From: DATAGF01 sp963835685
GTDB taxonomy: Bacteria; Actinomycetota; Thermoleophilia; Miltoncostaeales; Miltoncostaeaceae
Reading direction: 5' to 3'
Assembly: GCA_963835685.1 (NCBI GenBank)
Contig: CAWIGI010000014.1
Span: 276,131-340,130, forward strand
DNA length: 64,000 nucleotides
Shown piece after piece: positions 52,267-60,517 of this stretch. Positions within the stretch are counted from its first letter, which is position 1. Every line of letters starts with the position of its first letter. A model generated the notes under the pieces. The model worked only from the letters and a program-made list of their open reading frames with translations, was not told the DNA's origin and made no database searches. A program made the position numbers and the translations under genes.

Positions 52267-53511
52267 ATGGGCCACCATCCCGGCGTCGATGAGCGACGCC
52301 AAAGAACCGGGACGGTCTACCGCGCGCGGGTGCGGCGCGACGGGCGGACGTTTGCCAGGACGTTCACGACGCTGCCGGCTGCGCTCGCGTGGCGGGCCGA
52401 GATGCTGCAGGCCGTCCGCGACGGCGCCGAGCCGCCGCCGCCGGCACCACCGCCGATGGCCGAGCGGTGGGAGTCCGCGGTCGTCGCGGAGGCGGCGCGG
52501 GCCCTGTGCCGCGGCATCGTCGCGGGCACGGTCAGGTCGCGGGGCGGCACGCCGTTCAAGCCCTCGGTGGCGCGCAAATACGAGTCGATGCTGCGTCTGC
52601 ACGTCCTGCCGGCGATTGGCGGGCTGCCGCTCGCGACGCTGCGCAAGCGCGACGTCCAGCGCTTCGTCGACGACCTCGCCGCGCGCGAGTCGGCCGAGAC
52701 CGCCCGCAAGGCGCTCACGGCATTGCGGGTGGCGCTGCGGCTCGCCGAGCGGGACGGGCTGGTCAACCTCAACCCGTGTAGCGGCGTCCGGGTGCCGGCC
52801 GACTCGGACGGCGAGCGGCCCGCGCGCACGCTGTCACCAGAGGAGGCAGCGGCGATCGTCGCGGCGGCCGACGCCGACGACGCCCGGCTCGGGCGGTCGC
52901 TCGGAGGACCGCTGTTCGCGCTGGCATTCGGGACTGGCCTGCGCTCGGGCGAGCTCCTGGCGCTGCGCTGGGGCGCCGATGGGCTCGACCTGGACGCCGG
53001 CGTCGTCCGCGTGCGCCGCTCGCTCGACCGGCTCCGCGCGACCGCCGGGGCGTTCGCCGAGGTCGCTCCGAAGTCGCGGGCAAGCCGGCGCGACGTGCCG
53101 CTCGCGCCTGCCGACGCCGCGCGGCTGCGACGACACCGGCTCGCGACTGGACGACCGCCAGATAGGGCACTTGTGTTCGCCGACGAGGACGGCCGGCACC
53201 TGAACGCGACCGGCGTCGTCCGCCACGCCTGGCGACGGGCGGTGCGGGATGCCGGCATCGCCGTGCCGCTGCCCCGGATTCACGACGCCCGCCACGCGTG
53301 GGCGACGTCGATGCTCGCTGCAGGCATCGGCGCGCAGGCGGTCACGCGCCTGGGCGGATGGAGCGAGGCGGCGCTCGTCCACCGCCGCTACGGGCACGCC
53401 CTGCCGGACGAGCTGGCGCGCGCGGGAGAGGCGCTCGAGCGCTTCCGCGAGGCGCGTCTGGCGGCCCGGATTGGTCCTAGTTTGGTACCGGCCGGCAAGG
53501 GCTCCCGCTAA
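52267..53511 (+). CDS. tyrosine recombinase (integrase)
   Basis: 414 residues. N-terminal arm-binding domain (RTGTVYRARVRRDGRTFART), SAM-like core-binding domain (MLRLHVLPAIGGLPLATLRK), and catalytic domain with R in FGTGLRSGELLALRWG, K in PKSRASRRDVPL, HxxR in RIHDARHAWATSMLA, H/W in TRLGGWSEAALVHRRYGHAL with the nucleophile Tyr in RRYGH. ATG 52267 follows GAGGGGAGG. It lies 18 bp from attR and recombines the tRNA-Glu site. Confidence 0.93.
   Translation: MGHHPGVDERRQRTGTVYRARVRRDGRTFARTFTTLPAALAWRAEMLQAVRDGAEPPPPAPPPMAERWESAVVAEAARALCRGIVAGTVRSRGGTPFKPSVARKYESMLRLHVLPAIGGLPLATLRKRDVQRFVDDLAARESAETARKALTALRVALRLAERDGLVNLNPCSGVRVPADSDGERPARTLSPEEAAAIVAAADADDARLGRSLGGPLFALAFGTGLRSGELLALRWGADGLDLDAGVVRVRRSLDRLRATAGAFAEVAPKSRASRRDVPLAPADAARLRRHRLATGRPPDRALVFADEDGRHLNATGVVRHAWRRAVRDAGIAVPLPRIHDARHAWATSMLAAGIGAQAVTRLGGWSEAALVHRRYGHALPDELARAGEALERFREARLAARIGPSLVPAGKGSR
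53471..53491. repeat. right arm-type repeat
   Basis: TTGGTCCTAGTTTGGT here is identical to 27259-27274 near attL and lies in the last integrase codons. GGTCCT and GGTACC start 11 bp apart, matching the phasing of the left boxes. Confidence 0.55.
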
Positions 53512-53529
53512 ACCCCTGCAAATCGGGCT

Positions 53530-53582
53530 CAGGACACCGCCCTTTCAAGGCGGCGGCACGGGTTCGAATCCCGTTGGGGGCA
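53530..53582 (+). repeat. attR, 53-bp direct repeat of tRNA-Glu 3' part
   Basis: Identical to 27109-27161. It lacks the tRNA 5' 20 bases, so it is not a working tRNA. It marks the right end of the integrated element. Confidence 0.93.
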
Positions 53583-53699
53583 TAACCCGCTCAGGTCTCA
53601 GGATCGGCCAGTTCAGGGCGTTCCCGCCCGAATCCTCCCGGGCCGACAGAGACCGCCCCGGGCCGACCAGAGACCGCCGCGGGGCCGGCCGGCTGAGCG

Positions 53700-53948
53700 T
53701 CAGCCGAGCTCGTCGCGGCGCTCGCGGTACTCCTCGCCGCTGATCTCCCCGCGCGCGTAGCGCTCGGCGAGGATGTCCCGCGCCTGGTCCATCCCGGACC
53801 GCCCGCGGTTGCGGACCGTCCGGACCACCAGCCAGATGACGGTGCCGATCACGGCCGCCCAGAGCAGCGCGAACGGTATCCACCAGCCGCCGCCGTGATC
53901 ACCATCCGCGGCCGCGGCCATCGATGCGATGTCCATGAGTGTGTTCAT
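53700..53948 (-). CDS. small SHOCT-domain membrane protein
   Basis: 82 residues: one membrane helix (IPFALLWAAVIGTVIWLVVR) and a C-terminal SHOCT motif (ARDILAERYARGEISGEEYR, ERRDELG). SHOCT is a short oligomerisation motif on many actinobacterial membrane proteins. It is the first chromosomal gene right of the element. Start ATG 53948. Confidence 0.85.
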   Translation of the reverse strand: MNTLMDIASMAAAADGDHGGGWWIPFALLWAAVIGTVIWLVVRTVRNRGRSGMDQARDILAERYARGEISGEEYRERRDELG

Positions 53949-54102
53949 GACGGTCACGGTAGGCCCGCCGCGCCGCGGGCACGACGCCCCCAGGGAGGAC
54001 ATGTGGATCACCCCGGCGGGGGACGCCAGAAACCCGCCGTGAGCCGACGACGCCGCGGGTCCGGGCCGCCGGCGTCCCTCTCGACCGCACCGGACCGGAG
54101 AG

Positions 54103-54438
54103 GTGCTGATCTTCCACGCGCAGCCGCCCAGACGACGGCGAGTCGGTGCTGGTGGAGACCGTCCTCCGCCCCGGCGCCATGGTCGCCGCCGCGCACGTCC
54201 ACCCCCACCAGACCGAGCGCTTTGAGGTCCTCGCGGGGCTTCGTGGGACTCCGGGTCGGCCGCGAGGAGGTCGTGGCCGAGGCCGGCGACGCCGCGTCGG
54301 TCGAGCCGGGCACCCCGCACCGCTTCTGGAACGCTCCAGCGGGCGGCGCTGGCGTTGGCCGCGCCCCTGGGGCGGGCGCTCCGCTACCCGGCGACCGCGA
54401 CGAGCGCCGCCCGGCACGGCGCGCCGCTCGCTGCCTGA
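54103..54438 (+). CDS. cupin domain protein (frameshifted)
   Basis: Assembled from three frames: VLIFHAQPP, DDGESVLVETVLRPGAMVAA, HVHPHQTERFEVLAG, FVGLRVGREEVVAEAGDAAS, VEPGTPHRFWNAPA and ALRYPATATSAARHGAPLAA. The HVHPHQTERF and PGTPHRFWN motifs give the metal-binding cupin His/Glu set. Breaks near 54132, 54239 and 54355 are each repaired by one CG. The start is uncertain because GTG 54103 lacks a spaced ribosome site. Function unknown. Confidence 0.65.
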
Positions 54439-54581
54439 CACCGCGGCGCGGGGAGCATCGATCACCAGGCGGGCGGCCGCTCCTCGCGCCGGCCCGCCTG
54501 GTGGCGAGCACACGCGAGCGCGCGGCCCGGCGCGGCCCGGATCCCGCTGGGATAGCTTGCGCGTCACCGAGAGGAGGCCGC

Positions 54582-55187
54582 ATGGGGTTTGTGTCGCGAG
54601 GGTTCCGGGGGCGGCGCCGGGCAGACGGCCCGCCGGGGCGGGTCCCCCCGGGGCAGTACCTGGTGGACGACTTCCCGGTGCTGTCGGCCGGGCCGACGCC
54701 GGACGTCCCGCTCGACGAGTGGGCCTTCGCCATCACCGGCGAGATCGACGAGCCGCGCTCGTGGACCTGGGAGGAGCTCCATGCCCTGCCGCGCGAGACG
54801 GTCACCCGGGACATCCACTGCGTGACCAAGTGGTCGAAGCTCGACACCGCCTGGGAGGGCGTGTCGGTGGACGTGCTGCTGGACGGCGTCAACACCGCCG
54901 CCGAGTACGCGCTGGCCCACTCCTACGGCGGCTACACCACCAACCTGCCGCTCGAGGACCTCACCGGCGGCAAGGCCTGGGTCGCCTACGCCTTCGACGG
55001 CGCGCCGCTCGAGCCGGAGCACGGCGGCCCGGCCCGCCTGCTGGTGCCGCACCTCTACTTCTGGAAGAGCGCCAAGTGGGTGCGGGGCCTCGACCTGCGC
55101 CTGACCGACACCCCGGGGTTCTGGGAGCGGTACGGCTACCACAACTACGGCGACCCGTGGCTCGAGCAGCGCTACACGGGCGACTGA
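54582..55187 (+). CDS. sulfite-oxidase-like molybdopterin-binding oxidoreductase
   Basis: 201 residues. It has the Mo-cofactor domain of the sulfite oxidase/YedY group: PPGQYLVDDFPVLSAGPTPD, RETVTRDIHCVTKWSKLDTA with the Mo-ligand Cys, WEGVSVDVLLDGV, YGGYTTNLPLEDL and LVPHLYFWKSAKWVRGLDLR. No signal peptide, so probably cytoplasmic. ATG 54582 follows GAGGAGG. It is first in a three-gene unit with a flavin reductase, its likely electron partner, and DUF6510. Confidence 0.9.
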   Translation: MGFVSRGFRGRRRADGPPGRVPPGQYLVDDFPVLSAGPTPDVPLDEWAFAITGEIDEPRSWTWEELHALPRETVTRDIHCVTKWSKLDTAWEGVSVDVLLDGVNTAAEYALAHSYGGYTTNLPLEDLTGGKAWVAYAFDGAPLEPEHGGPARLLVPHLYFWKSAKWVRGLDLRLTDTPGFWERYGYHNYGDPWLEQRYTGD

Positions 55188-55912
55188 GCTGGCTGCTGGC
55201 CGAGGTCGCCGCGGTCGTCGATGAGACCGCCGGCACCCGGAGCCTCGTGCTCGACGTCCCGGGCTGGCCGGGGCACCTACCGGGCCAGCACGTCGACGTG
55301 CGCCTGACCGCCGACGACGGTTACCAGGCCCAGCGCAGCTACTCGATCGCGACGCCGGCCGATGACGCGCGCCTCACCCTGACCGTCGAGCGGATCGACG
55401 ACGGCGAGGTGTCGCCCTACCTCACCGAGGAGCTGCGCCCGGGCGACCGGCTCGAGCTGCGCGGGCCCATCGGCGGGTGGTTCGTCTGGGAGCCGGCCCG
55501 CGGCGGCCCGCTGCTGCTGGTCGGCGGCGGCAGCGGGGTCGTCCCCCTGATGGCGATGCTCCGCGCCCACGCTGCAGCCGGCTCGTTCGCCCCGGCCCGC
55601 CTGCTGCTCTCGTCGCGCTCGTGGGACGAGGTCATCTACCGGGACGAGCTCGCCGCGCTCGCCCGCGAGCACGCCGCGATCGAGGTCGTGCACACGCTCA
55701 CCCGGAGCGCCCCGCCGGGCTGGGAGGGGCGGAGGGGCAGGATCGACCGCGAGCTGCTGGCCGAGCTGGCGTGGCCGGCGTCCGAGGCGCCGCTGGCCTA
55801 CGTCTGCGGCCCCACCGGGCTGGTCGAGGCGGCCGCGAGCGCCCTCGTCGATCTCGGCCACGACCCGGCCCGGGTCAAGACCGAGCGCTTCGGACCGACT
55901 GGAGGACCGTGA
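55184..55912 (+). CDS. FAD/NAD(P)-binding ferredoxin-reductase-type oxidoreductase
   Basis: About 242 residues. FAD motif QRSYSIATPADD, NAD motif LLLVGGGSGVVPLMAMLRAH, and YVCGPTGLVEAAASALVDLG near the end. No 2Fe-2S domain. The only in-frame start close to the upstream stop is CTG 55184 (CTGA overlap); the protein would begin LSWLLAEVAAVVDETAGTRS. It is expected to reduce or be reduced by the Mo enzyme encoded upstream; this pairing recurs in actinobacteria. Confidence 0.85.
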   Translation: MSWLLAEVAAVVDETAGTRSLVLDVPGWPGHLPGQHVDVRLTADDGYQAQRSYSIATPADDARLTLTVERIDDGEVSPYLTEELRPGDRLELRGPIGGWFVWEPARGGPLLLVGGGSGVVPLMAMLRAHAAAGSFAPARLLLSSRSWDEVIYRDELAALAREHAAIEVVHTLTRSAPPGWEGRRGRIDRELLAELAWPASEAPLAYVCGPTGLVEAAASALVDLGHDPARVKTERFGPTGGP

Positions 55913-56181
55913 TGAGCGACGACGCCCACGTCAACGGCAACGCCCTTGGCGGCATGATGATCGAGCTCTTCGGGCGCGAGATGACCGACGCCCGCGGCTG
56001 CTGCGACGACTGCGGCGCCGTCAACGTCCTCGGCGCGCTGCTGGCCTACACGCGGGCGCCGGGCGACGTGCTGCGCTGCCCGGCCTGCGAGGCGGTCATG
56101 CTGGTGGCCGTGAGCCTGCCAGGCCGGGTGCGGGTCAGCCTGGGGGGGGTGCGGTGGCTCGAGCCGGCACCACCGCGCTGA
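55913..56181 (+). CDS. DUF6510 zinc-ribbon protein
   Basis: 89 residues. Two Cys pairs, CCDDCGAVNVLG and LRCPACEAVM, form a likely zinc ribbon, with NGNALGGMMIELFGREMTDA at the start. This small family regularly follows the Mo-enzyme/flavin-reductase pair and is of unknown role. Its ATG directly follows the previous TGA. Confidence 0.85.
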
Positions 56182-56580
56182 CGCGCGAGGGCCCGGAGGC
56201 GGAGGCCGCGGCGGGCCCGTAGGCCAAGTCCGCCGTGCCTGACACGGGGGCTTGGGCGCATTTCCCAGTCATGCCTGAGAATCGGCAAGACAAGCCGATC
56301 TCGCCGGACTCGGTCGAGGGACCTCCCGCGGACGTCTACGGACGTCTCGCAAAGTCCGCCAGGGTCGAGGCCCGCGGCCGCTGGGCCGCCCACGAGGCCA
56401 GCCCTGGGGCCCAGGCCGCGGAGCGTCCCAGGGAGACGATGTCCCCAGAGCTTGAGCCGCAGTAGCGTTGCCCCCGTGGCGAGGGGCAGGAGCCGGGAGC
56501 GTGCTCAGGTCGTTGCGGCGCTGGTGGGCGCCTCGAGCGCGCCGGGTGCTGTCTGCTCGGGCCCGGCGGCGGTGGCTCGG
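56182..56580. other. about 400-bp intergenic region
   Basis: No firm gene. A hydrophilic frame from GTG 56235 to 56465 (HFPVMPENRQDKPISPDSVE) lacks a ribosome site and any family likeness. No tRNA, repeat or clear promoter was seen. Confidence 0.5.
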
Positions 56581-58248
56581 ATGGTGACCGTGGAGGAGAT
56601 CGGGCGGTTCGAGGTGTTCGCGCCCCTCGATCCGGCCGACCGCGAGCGGCTCTGTCGTGTTGCAGCCGACATCTCGCTCAGCCCCGGCGAGTACGCCGTG
56701 CACGAGGGGGACGAGCGGGCCCTGTTCGGCGTGCTCCAGGGTCGGATGGAGGTGGTCGGTGTCGCCGACGGCCTGGAGCGCGTGATCGGCGAGCGACGGC
56801 CTGGTGACGTCTTCGGGGAGATGTCGATCGCGCTCGGAATGCGCCACCCCGCCGGGCTGCGGGCAGCGGAGGCGTCGCGCGTCCTCCGGATCGAGCCGAA
56901 CGACTACCACGCCGTCGCCGCCGTCGCGCCGGAGGTCGGGAGGCGGGTGGGCCTCCTGGCGAGCAACAGGATCAGCGGGCCCAGAGGATGGCAGGCCCGC
57001 GTGGCCGCACCCGGCCCGCCCCGGGCGATCGTCCTCGGCCATCGGTGGGACGCCGCCTGCGCGGAGCTGAGGCGCTTCCTCGACCGCAACCAGATCCGGT
57101 TCACATGGCTCCAGCCGGACGTGCCCGCCGATGCGGAGCAGTGGGCGGGTGCCCTGCCGGCCGAGGGTGACTACCCCGCCATCCGCCTCGTGAACGGCAC
57201 GACGGTCGTGCGACCGCAGCTGCGTCGGGTGGCCGAGCTCCTCGACATCGCCACCGAGCCGGCGGCCGCGGAGTACGACACCGTGATCGTCGGCGCGGGG
57301 CCCGCCGGCCTGGCAGCCGCCGTGTACGGCGCGTCCGAGGGGCTCCGGACGATCGTGGTGGAGCGCGAGGCGCCGGGCGGTCAGGCGGGCACGTCCTCCC
57401 GGATCGAGAACTACCTCGGCTTCCCCTCGGGCGTGTCCGGGGAGGAGCTGTCGAGCCGAGCCCTCCAGCAGGCGCGCAGGCTCGGCGCCGAGATCGTCGT
57501 CACACGGTCGATCACGCGGATCGACGCGGCGACGCATAGGACCTACCTCGATGGCGGCGACGTCCTGCGGACGCGGACGATCATTCTCGCCTGTGGCGTT
57601 TCGTGGCGGCAGCTCGAGATCGAGGGGTTCGACCGCCTCGTGGGCAAGGGGATCTTCTACGGCGCCGCACGCAGCGAAGCGGCGAACACCCACGGCTTGG
57701 ACGTCCAGATCATCGGTGCGGGAAACTCGGCGGGCCAGGCGGCGATGTTCTTCTCGTCCCATGCGCGGAGCGTCACCATCATCTGCCGCGCACAGATGCT
57801 GGAGAAGAGCATGTCGCGCTATCTCGTCGACCAGCTCGCCACCCGGGCGAACGTCCGCGTACTCTTCCGGACGGAGGTGACGGCCGCGCACGGCGACACC
57901 TCGCTCGAGGCGATCGACGTCCGCAACGCCGCGACAAGCGAGACGACCCGGCTCGAATCGGGTGGGCTGTTCATCTTCATCGGCGCGGACGCCGAGACCG
58001 CATGGCTCCCACCAGAGATCGCACTCGACCAGAAGGGCTACGTGCTCACAGGCTCCGACGTGCGCGCCGCGGGACGGTGGCAGCTCGACCGGGACCCATA
58101 CCTCCTCGAGACCAGCGTCCCGGGCATCTTCGCCTCCGGCGACGTCCGATTCAGTCCCGTGAAGCGGGTCGCGGCAGCGGTCGGCGAGGGCAGCATGGCC
58201 ATCGCTTTCGTGCACCAGTACCTGAGATACGCCGAAGCCCGCTCGTAG
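56581..58248 (+). CDS. cyclic-nucleotide-binding domain fused to TrxR-like FAD oxidoreductase
   Basis: About 555 residues. Residues 1-120 are a cNMP-binding domain (ISLSPGEYAVHEGDERALFG, RRPGDVFGEMSIALGMRHPA). A thioredoxin-like linker follows (RFLDRNQIRFTWLQPDV), then a TrxR-type module: TVIVGAGPAGLAAAVYGASE, PGGQAGTSSRIENYLGFPSG, QIIGAGNSAGQAAMFFSSHA, GIFASGDVRFSPVKRVAAAV. Where TrxR has CxxC there is ILACGVSWRQL, so it is not a dithiol reductase. ATG 56581 or GTG 56584. Possible redox sensor gated by a nucleotide. Confidence 0.88.
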   Translation: MVTVEEIGRFEVFAPLDPADRERLCRVAADISLSPGEYAVHEGDERALFGVLQGRMEVVGVADGLERVIGERRPGDVFGEMSIALGMRHPAGLRAAEASRVLRIEPNDYHAVAAVAPEVGRRVGLLASNRISGPRGWQARVAAPGPPRAIVLGHRWDAACAELRRFLDRNQIRFTWLQPDVPADAEQWAGALPAEGDYPAIRLVNGTTVVRPQLRRVAELLDIATEPAAAEYDTVIVGAGPAGLAAAVYGASEGLRTIVVEREAPGGQAGTSSRIENYLGFPSGVSGEELSSRALQQARRLGAEIVVTRSITRIDAATHRTYLDGGDVLRTRTIILACGVSWRQLEIEGFDRLVGKGIFYGAARSEAANTHGLDVQIIGAGNSAGQAAMFFSSHARSVTIICRAQMLEKSMSRYLVDQLATRANVRVLFRTEVTAAHGDTSLEAIDVRNAATSETTRLESGGLFIFIGADAETAWLPPEIALDQKGYVLTGSDVRAAGRWQLDRDPYLLETSVPGIFASGDVRFSPVKRVAAAVGEGSMAIAFVHQYLRYAEARS

Positions 58249-58464
58249 ACCTTGAGAGGACGGCCGGTCTCATCCCTGATGGTCCCGTAGGTGGCGCTCG
58301 GGCCGCAGCGGTAGCCGCCGGCCGCCGAGATGAGCGGCCCGCGGGCACGTGGCGGAAGGTTTACCGCGCCAGCGAGCCGCCCGCGGGCCAGGCGTCGGAT
58401 TGGACCCAGATCGCCTCCGCGGCCGACGCCCGGCCGGACGGGAGCGGCTCGGGGCCGGCGCGAC

Positions 58465-58836
58465 CTACCAGAGGTCTTGGATCACCGTCCCGCTGTGCAT
58501 CGTCTGCACCTTGCCCTTGGCACTCCACTCCACGATGGCGTTGAGGTCCTGCCAGTTGTCCATCGCGTCCTGCCAGTGCCTCGGGACTCCGGCCGGCGAC
58601 TCGTAGTACTCGTCGAGCACGTAGATCGTGTTGCCGGTCGGATCGGAGGTGGGATCCAGCGGGTTCGACAGCTCCGGGCCCTTGGAGATGGTGTACGACA
58701 GGAGGGCCTCATCGCCCTCGCGGGGGTGGCCCTTCATCCACTCGCCGTGGCTAGCGAAGATGCGGTCTCCTTCGCCGACGTCATCAGCGCCCACGGTCCA
58801 CATGATGATGATGTGCGTCTTTCCCATGTTGGCCAT
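58465..58836 (-). CDS. conserved hypothetical protein (123 aa)
   Basis: MANMGKTHIIIMWTVGADDV, GDRIFASHGEWMKGHPREGD, ALLSYTISKGPELSNPLDPT, NTIYVLDEYYESPAGVPRHW, WQDLNAIVEWSAKGKVQTMH. This looks like a dimeric alpha/beta-barrel (ABM-like) protein with an unusual Asn/Asp-rich loop. No known role. ATG 58836 follows AAAGGA. The 220 bp upstream show no other gene. Confidence 0.65.
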   Translation of the reverse strand: MANMGKTHIIIMWTVGADDVGEGDRIFASHGEWMKGHPREGDEALLSYTISKGPELSNPLDPTSDPTGNTIYVLDEYYESPAGVPRHWQDAMDNWQDLNAIVEWSAKGKVQTMHSGTVIQDLW

Positions 58837-59057
58837 CTCGCGTCCTTTCAGGGGTGTCGGAGCCCTCGGCTCTGAGCCGCGGCCTGCGGGACCCGGCGAT
58901 TCCTCAGGAGTGCCGACTATCCCCCGAACTCGCCGCCGGTGGCAACGCGGAGAACGCCGTGAATCGCCCCTGGCGGCACTCGGCGCGGAGGTCGTAAGTG
59001 CCGGGTAGGTGACCGCCGCGATGGTGCGCTCGTCACGTCACCGCGTCACGAGGCCCC

Positions 59058-59168
59058 ATGCGACACGAGCCCACCATGAGCCGCTTCCGCGTCGCCCGCG
59101 CGATCCTCGGCTTCCTGGCCGCCCTCACGATCGAGCTCGCGATCCCCCGGCCGGACCGGCCCGCCTGA
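59058..59168 (+). CDS. possible 36-residue membrane peptide
   Basis: MRHEPTMSRFRVARAILGFL then AALTIELAIPRPDRPA and a TGA. A basic start and a hydrophobic stretch suggest a membrane peptide. A second ATG at 59076 would give 30 residues. No ribosome site is evident. It lies 34 bp before the convergent IS110 transposase. Confidence 0.3.
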   Translation: MRHEPTMSRFRVARAILGFLAALTIELAIPRPDRPA

Positions 59169-59202
59169 GCCCTGGCCGTCCGGCGGGATGCTTCTATGCC
59201 GG

Positions 59203-60249
59203 TCAAGTCGGTACCGCGGCGGACTCGAGCAGCCGGAAGAGGTGACGGGCGACGTAGCGCTTGAGGCAGCGCACGGCTTCGCGCGTGCTCTTGCCCTGGG
59301 CGACGCGACGCTCGACGTAGGCGCGCGTCCGGGGATCGCGCTGGCGGCGGCAGAGGACGATCGTGTGCAGGACGCGGTTGAGCTGGCGATCGCCGCCACG
59401 GTCCAGGCGATGGCGGACGACCTGGCCAGATGAGGCCGGGATGGGCGCCACCCCGGCCAGGCGGGCGAACGAGCTCTCCGCCGGGCAGCGGCCTGGATGC
59501 GACCAGCTGATCAGCAGCTGGGCGGCACAGATCGGGCCGACGCCGGGCTCGGCCAGCAGCTGCGGGCAGATCGCCCTGACCCAGGCGGCGATGTCGCGCT
59601 CGTGCTGGCGGGCCTCTCCGTCGGCCGACAGCGCTCGCCGGGCCAGGGCGCGCAGGGCGACCACGGTCGCCTGCAGAGCCGGGTCGGGGTCTGCGGGCCT
59701 GCGCAGGCCAGCACAACGGCCAAGCAGGGTCATGCCGTCAAGGCGCCGCAGACGCCCGCGCAGGGCATCGGGGGCGGTGATGATGAGCGCCTTGAGCTGA
59801 CGGATGGCCTGGCGGCGAGCGTCGACGGCGCCCGAGCGGGCGACCATCAGCACCCTCGGGGCCTCACGGCCGGCGCCGGCGCGCGGGGAGGCGAGCCTGG
59901 CGCGCGCCAGGGCGGTGCGGGCCGCCCGGAGGGCGTCAAGGCGATCGCTCTTGGCCTGGGTGCGCTCGGAGCGTCGCTCGGGCCGGTCGATCTCGATCAC
60001 CCGCTCGCCCCGCTCGAGCAAGAACCGGGCCAGCCCGGCGCCGTAGCCGCCCGAGCCCTCCACCGCCCAGGCCCGCCGCCCAGGCGCGTGGACGGCGATC
60101 AGCTCCAGGGCTTGCCGGTAGCCATCGGCATCGGCTGGCACGGCCATCTCAGAGAGCACAGCGCCGCTGCGCGCGGCCAGCGCGCCCAGGCTGTGGGCAT
60201 CGCGATGGGTGTCCACGCCGATGACGACGTCAACCTCGTCTGCCAGCAT
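59203..60249 (-). CDS. IS110 family transposase
   Basis: 348 residues. The N-terminal RuvC-like DEDD domain has VVIGVDTHRDAHSLGALAAR (first Asp), WAVEGSGGYGAGLARFLLER (Glu) and AKSDRLDALRAARTAL (Asp pair). The C-terminal Tnp20 domain has LLAEPGVGPICAAQLLISWS, ESSFARLAGVAPIPASSGQV, HRLDRGGDRQLNRVLHTIVL with the catalytic Ser in PASSG. ATG 60249 follows GGAGG. The frame is intact, so the element may be active. No terminal repeats are expected in this family. Confidence 0.92.
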   Translation of the reverse strand: MLADEVDVVIGVDTHRDAHSLGALAARSGAVLSEMAVPADADGYRQALELIAVHAPGRRAWAVEGSGGYGAGLARFLLERGERVIEIDRPERRSERTQAKSDRLDALRAARTALARARLASPRAGAGREAPRVLMVARSGAVDARRQAIRQLKALIITAPDALRGRLRRLDGMTLLGRCAGLRRPADPDPALQATVVALRALARRALSADGEARQHERDIAAWVRAICPQLLAEPGVGPICAAQLLISWSHPGRCPAESSFARLAGVAPIPASSGQVVRHRLDRGGDRQLNRVLHTIVLCRRQRDPRTRAYVERRVAQGKSTREAVRCLKRYVARHLFRLLESAAVPT

Positions 60250-60516
60250 CCACACCACCTCCAGCTCGATGTTGGGGGAGCGCTGGTGCCGGTCTGGGGC
60301 AGGAAACCGCGCGGCAGGACTGTGATGGGTCACGCCCGAGGGCGGACAGGCTTCTGATCAGGCCAGCAAGCGGGCGCCAGGCCGGCACCGAGCCGTCGCG
60401 CGGACACATCCCGGGAAAGACACCAAAGGGTCAGTCAGAACACGAGTCACGCGCTGACGGCATCGGAGCCAGCCTGGCAGCGGCCCCAGACGGAACCGCC
60501 TGCCCGCAGACTCACA
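60250..60516 (-). ncRNA. IS110 upstream region, candidate bridge RNA
   Basis: The 267 bases between the 80-residue gene and the transposase hold no ORF. In IS110-group elements the region upstream of the transposase encodes the bridge RNA that pairs with target and donor. Read on the minus strand, GC-rich segments such as CCGTCTGGGGC and GCCCCAGAC-type complements can fold. The exact RNA ends and the element left end cannot be fixed without other copies. Confidence 0.4.
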
Positions 60517-60517
60517 G

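Larger units (their letters stand above)
27109..53582. mobile_element. 26.4-kb tRNA-Glu-integrated mobilizable element
   Basis: It is bounded by perfect 53-bp att repeats. At the right end, integrase, excisionase, MNT-HEPN and a MobF relaxase lie within 5 kb. No VirB4, VirD4/TraD or other conjugation-channel gene is seen, so an integrative mobilizable element is more likely than a full ICE. The right-hand core is chromosome-like in composition, while the 32-46 kb cargo is visibly less GC-rich. Cargo includes hydrolases, regulators, a light/UV module and many gene fragments, suggesting repeated acquisition. Confidence 0.88.

Noticed and set aside
27162..53529. Full self-transmissible ICE
   Set aside because: Relaxase and integrase are present, but no VirB4, coupling protein or pilus gene was found on either strand.
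53530..53582. Second tRNA-Glu
   Set aside because: Only the last 53 bases are present; the acceptor 5' strand and D-arm are missing, so it is the attR copy.
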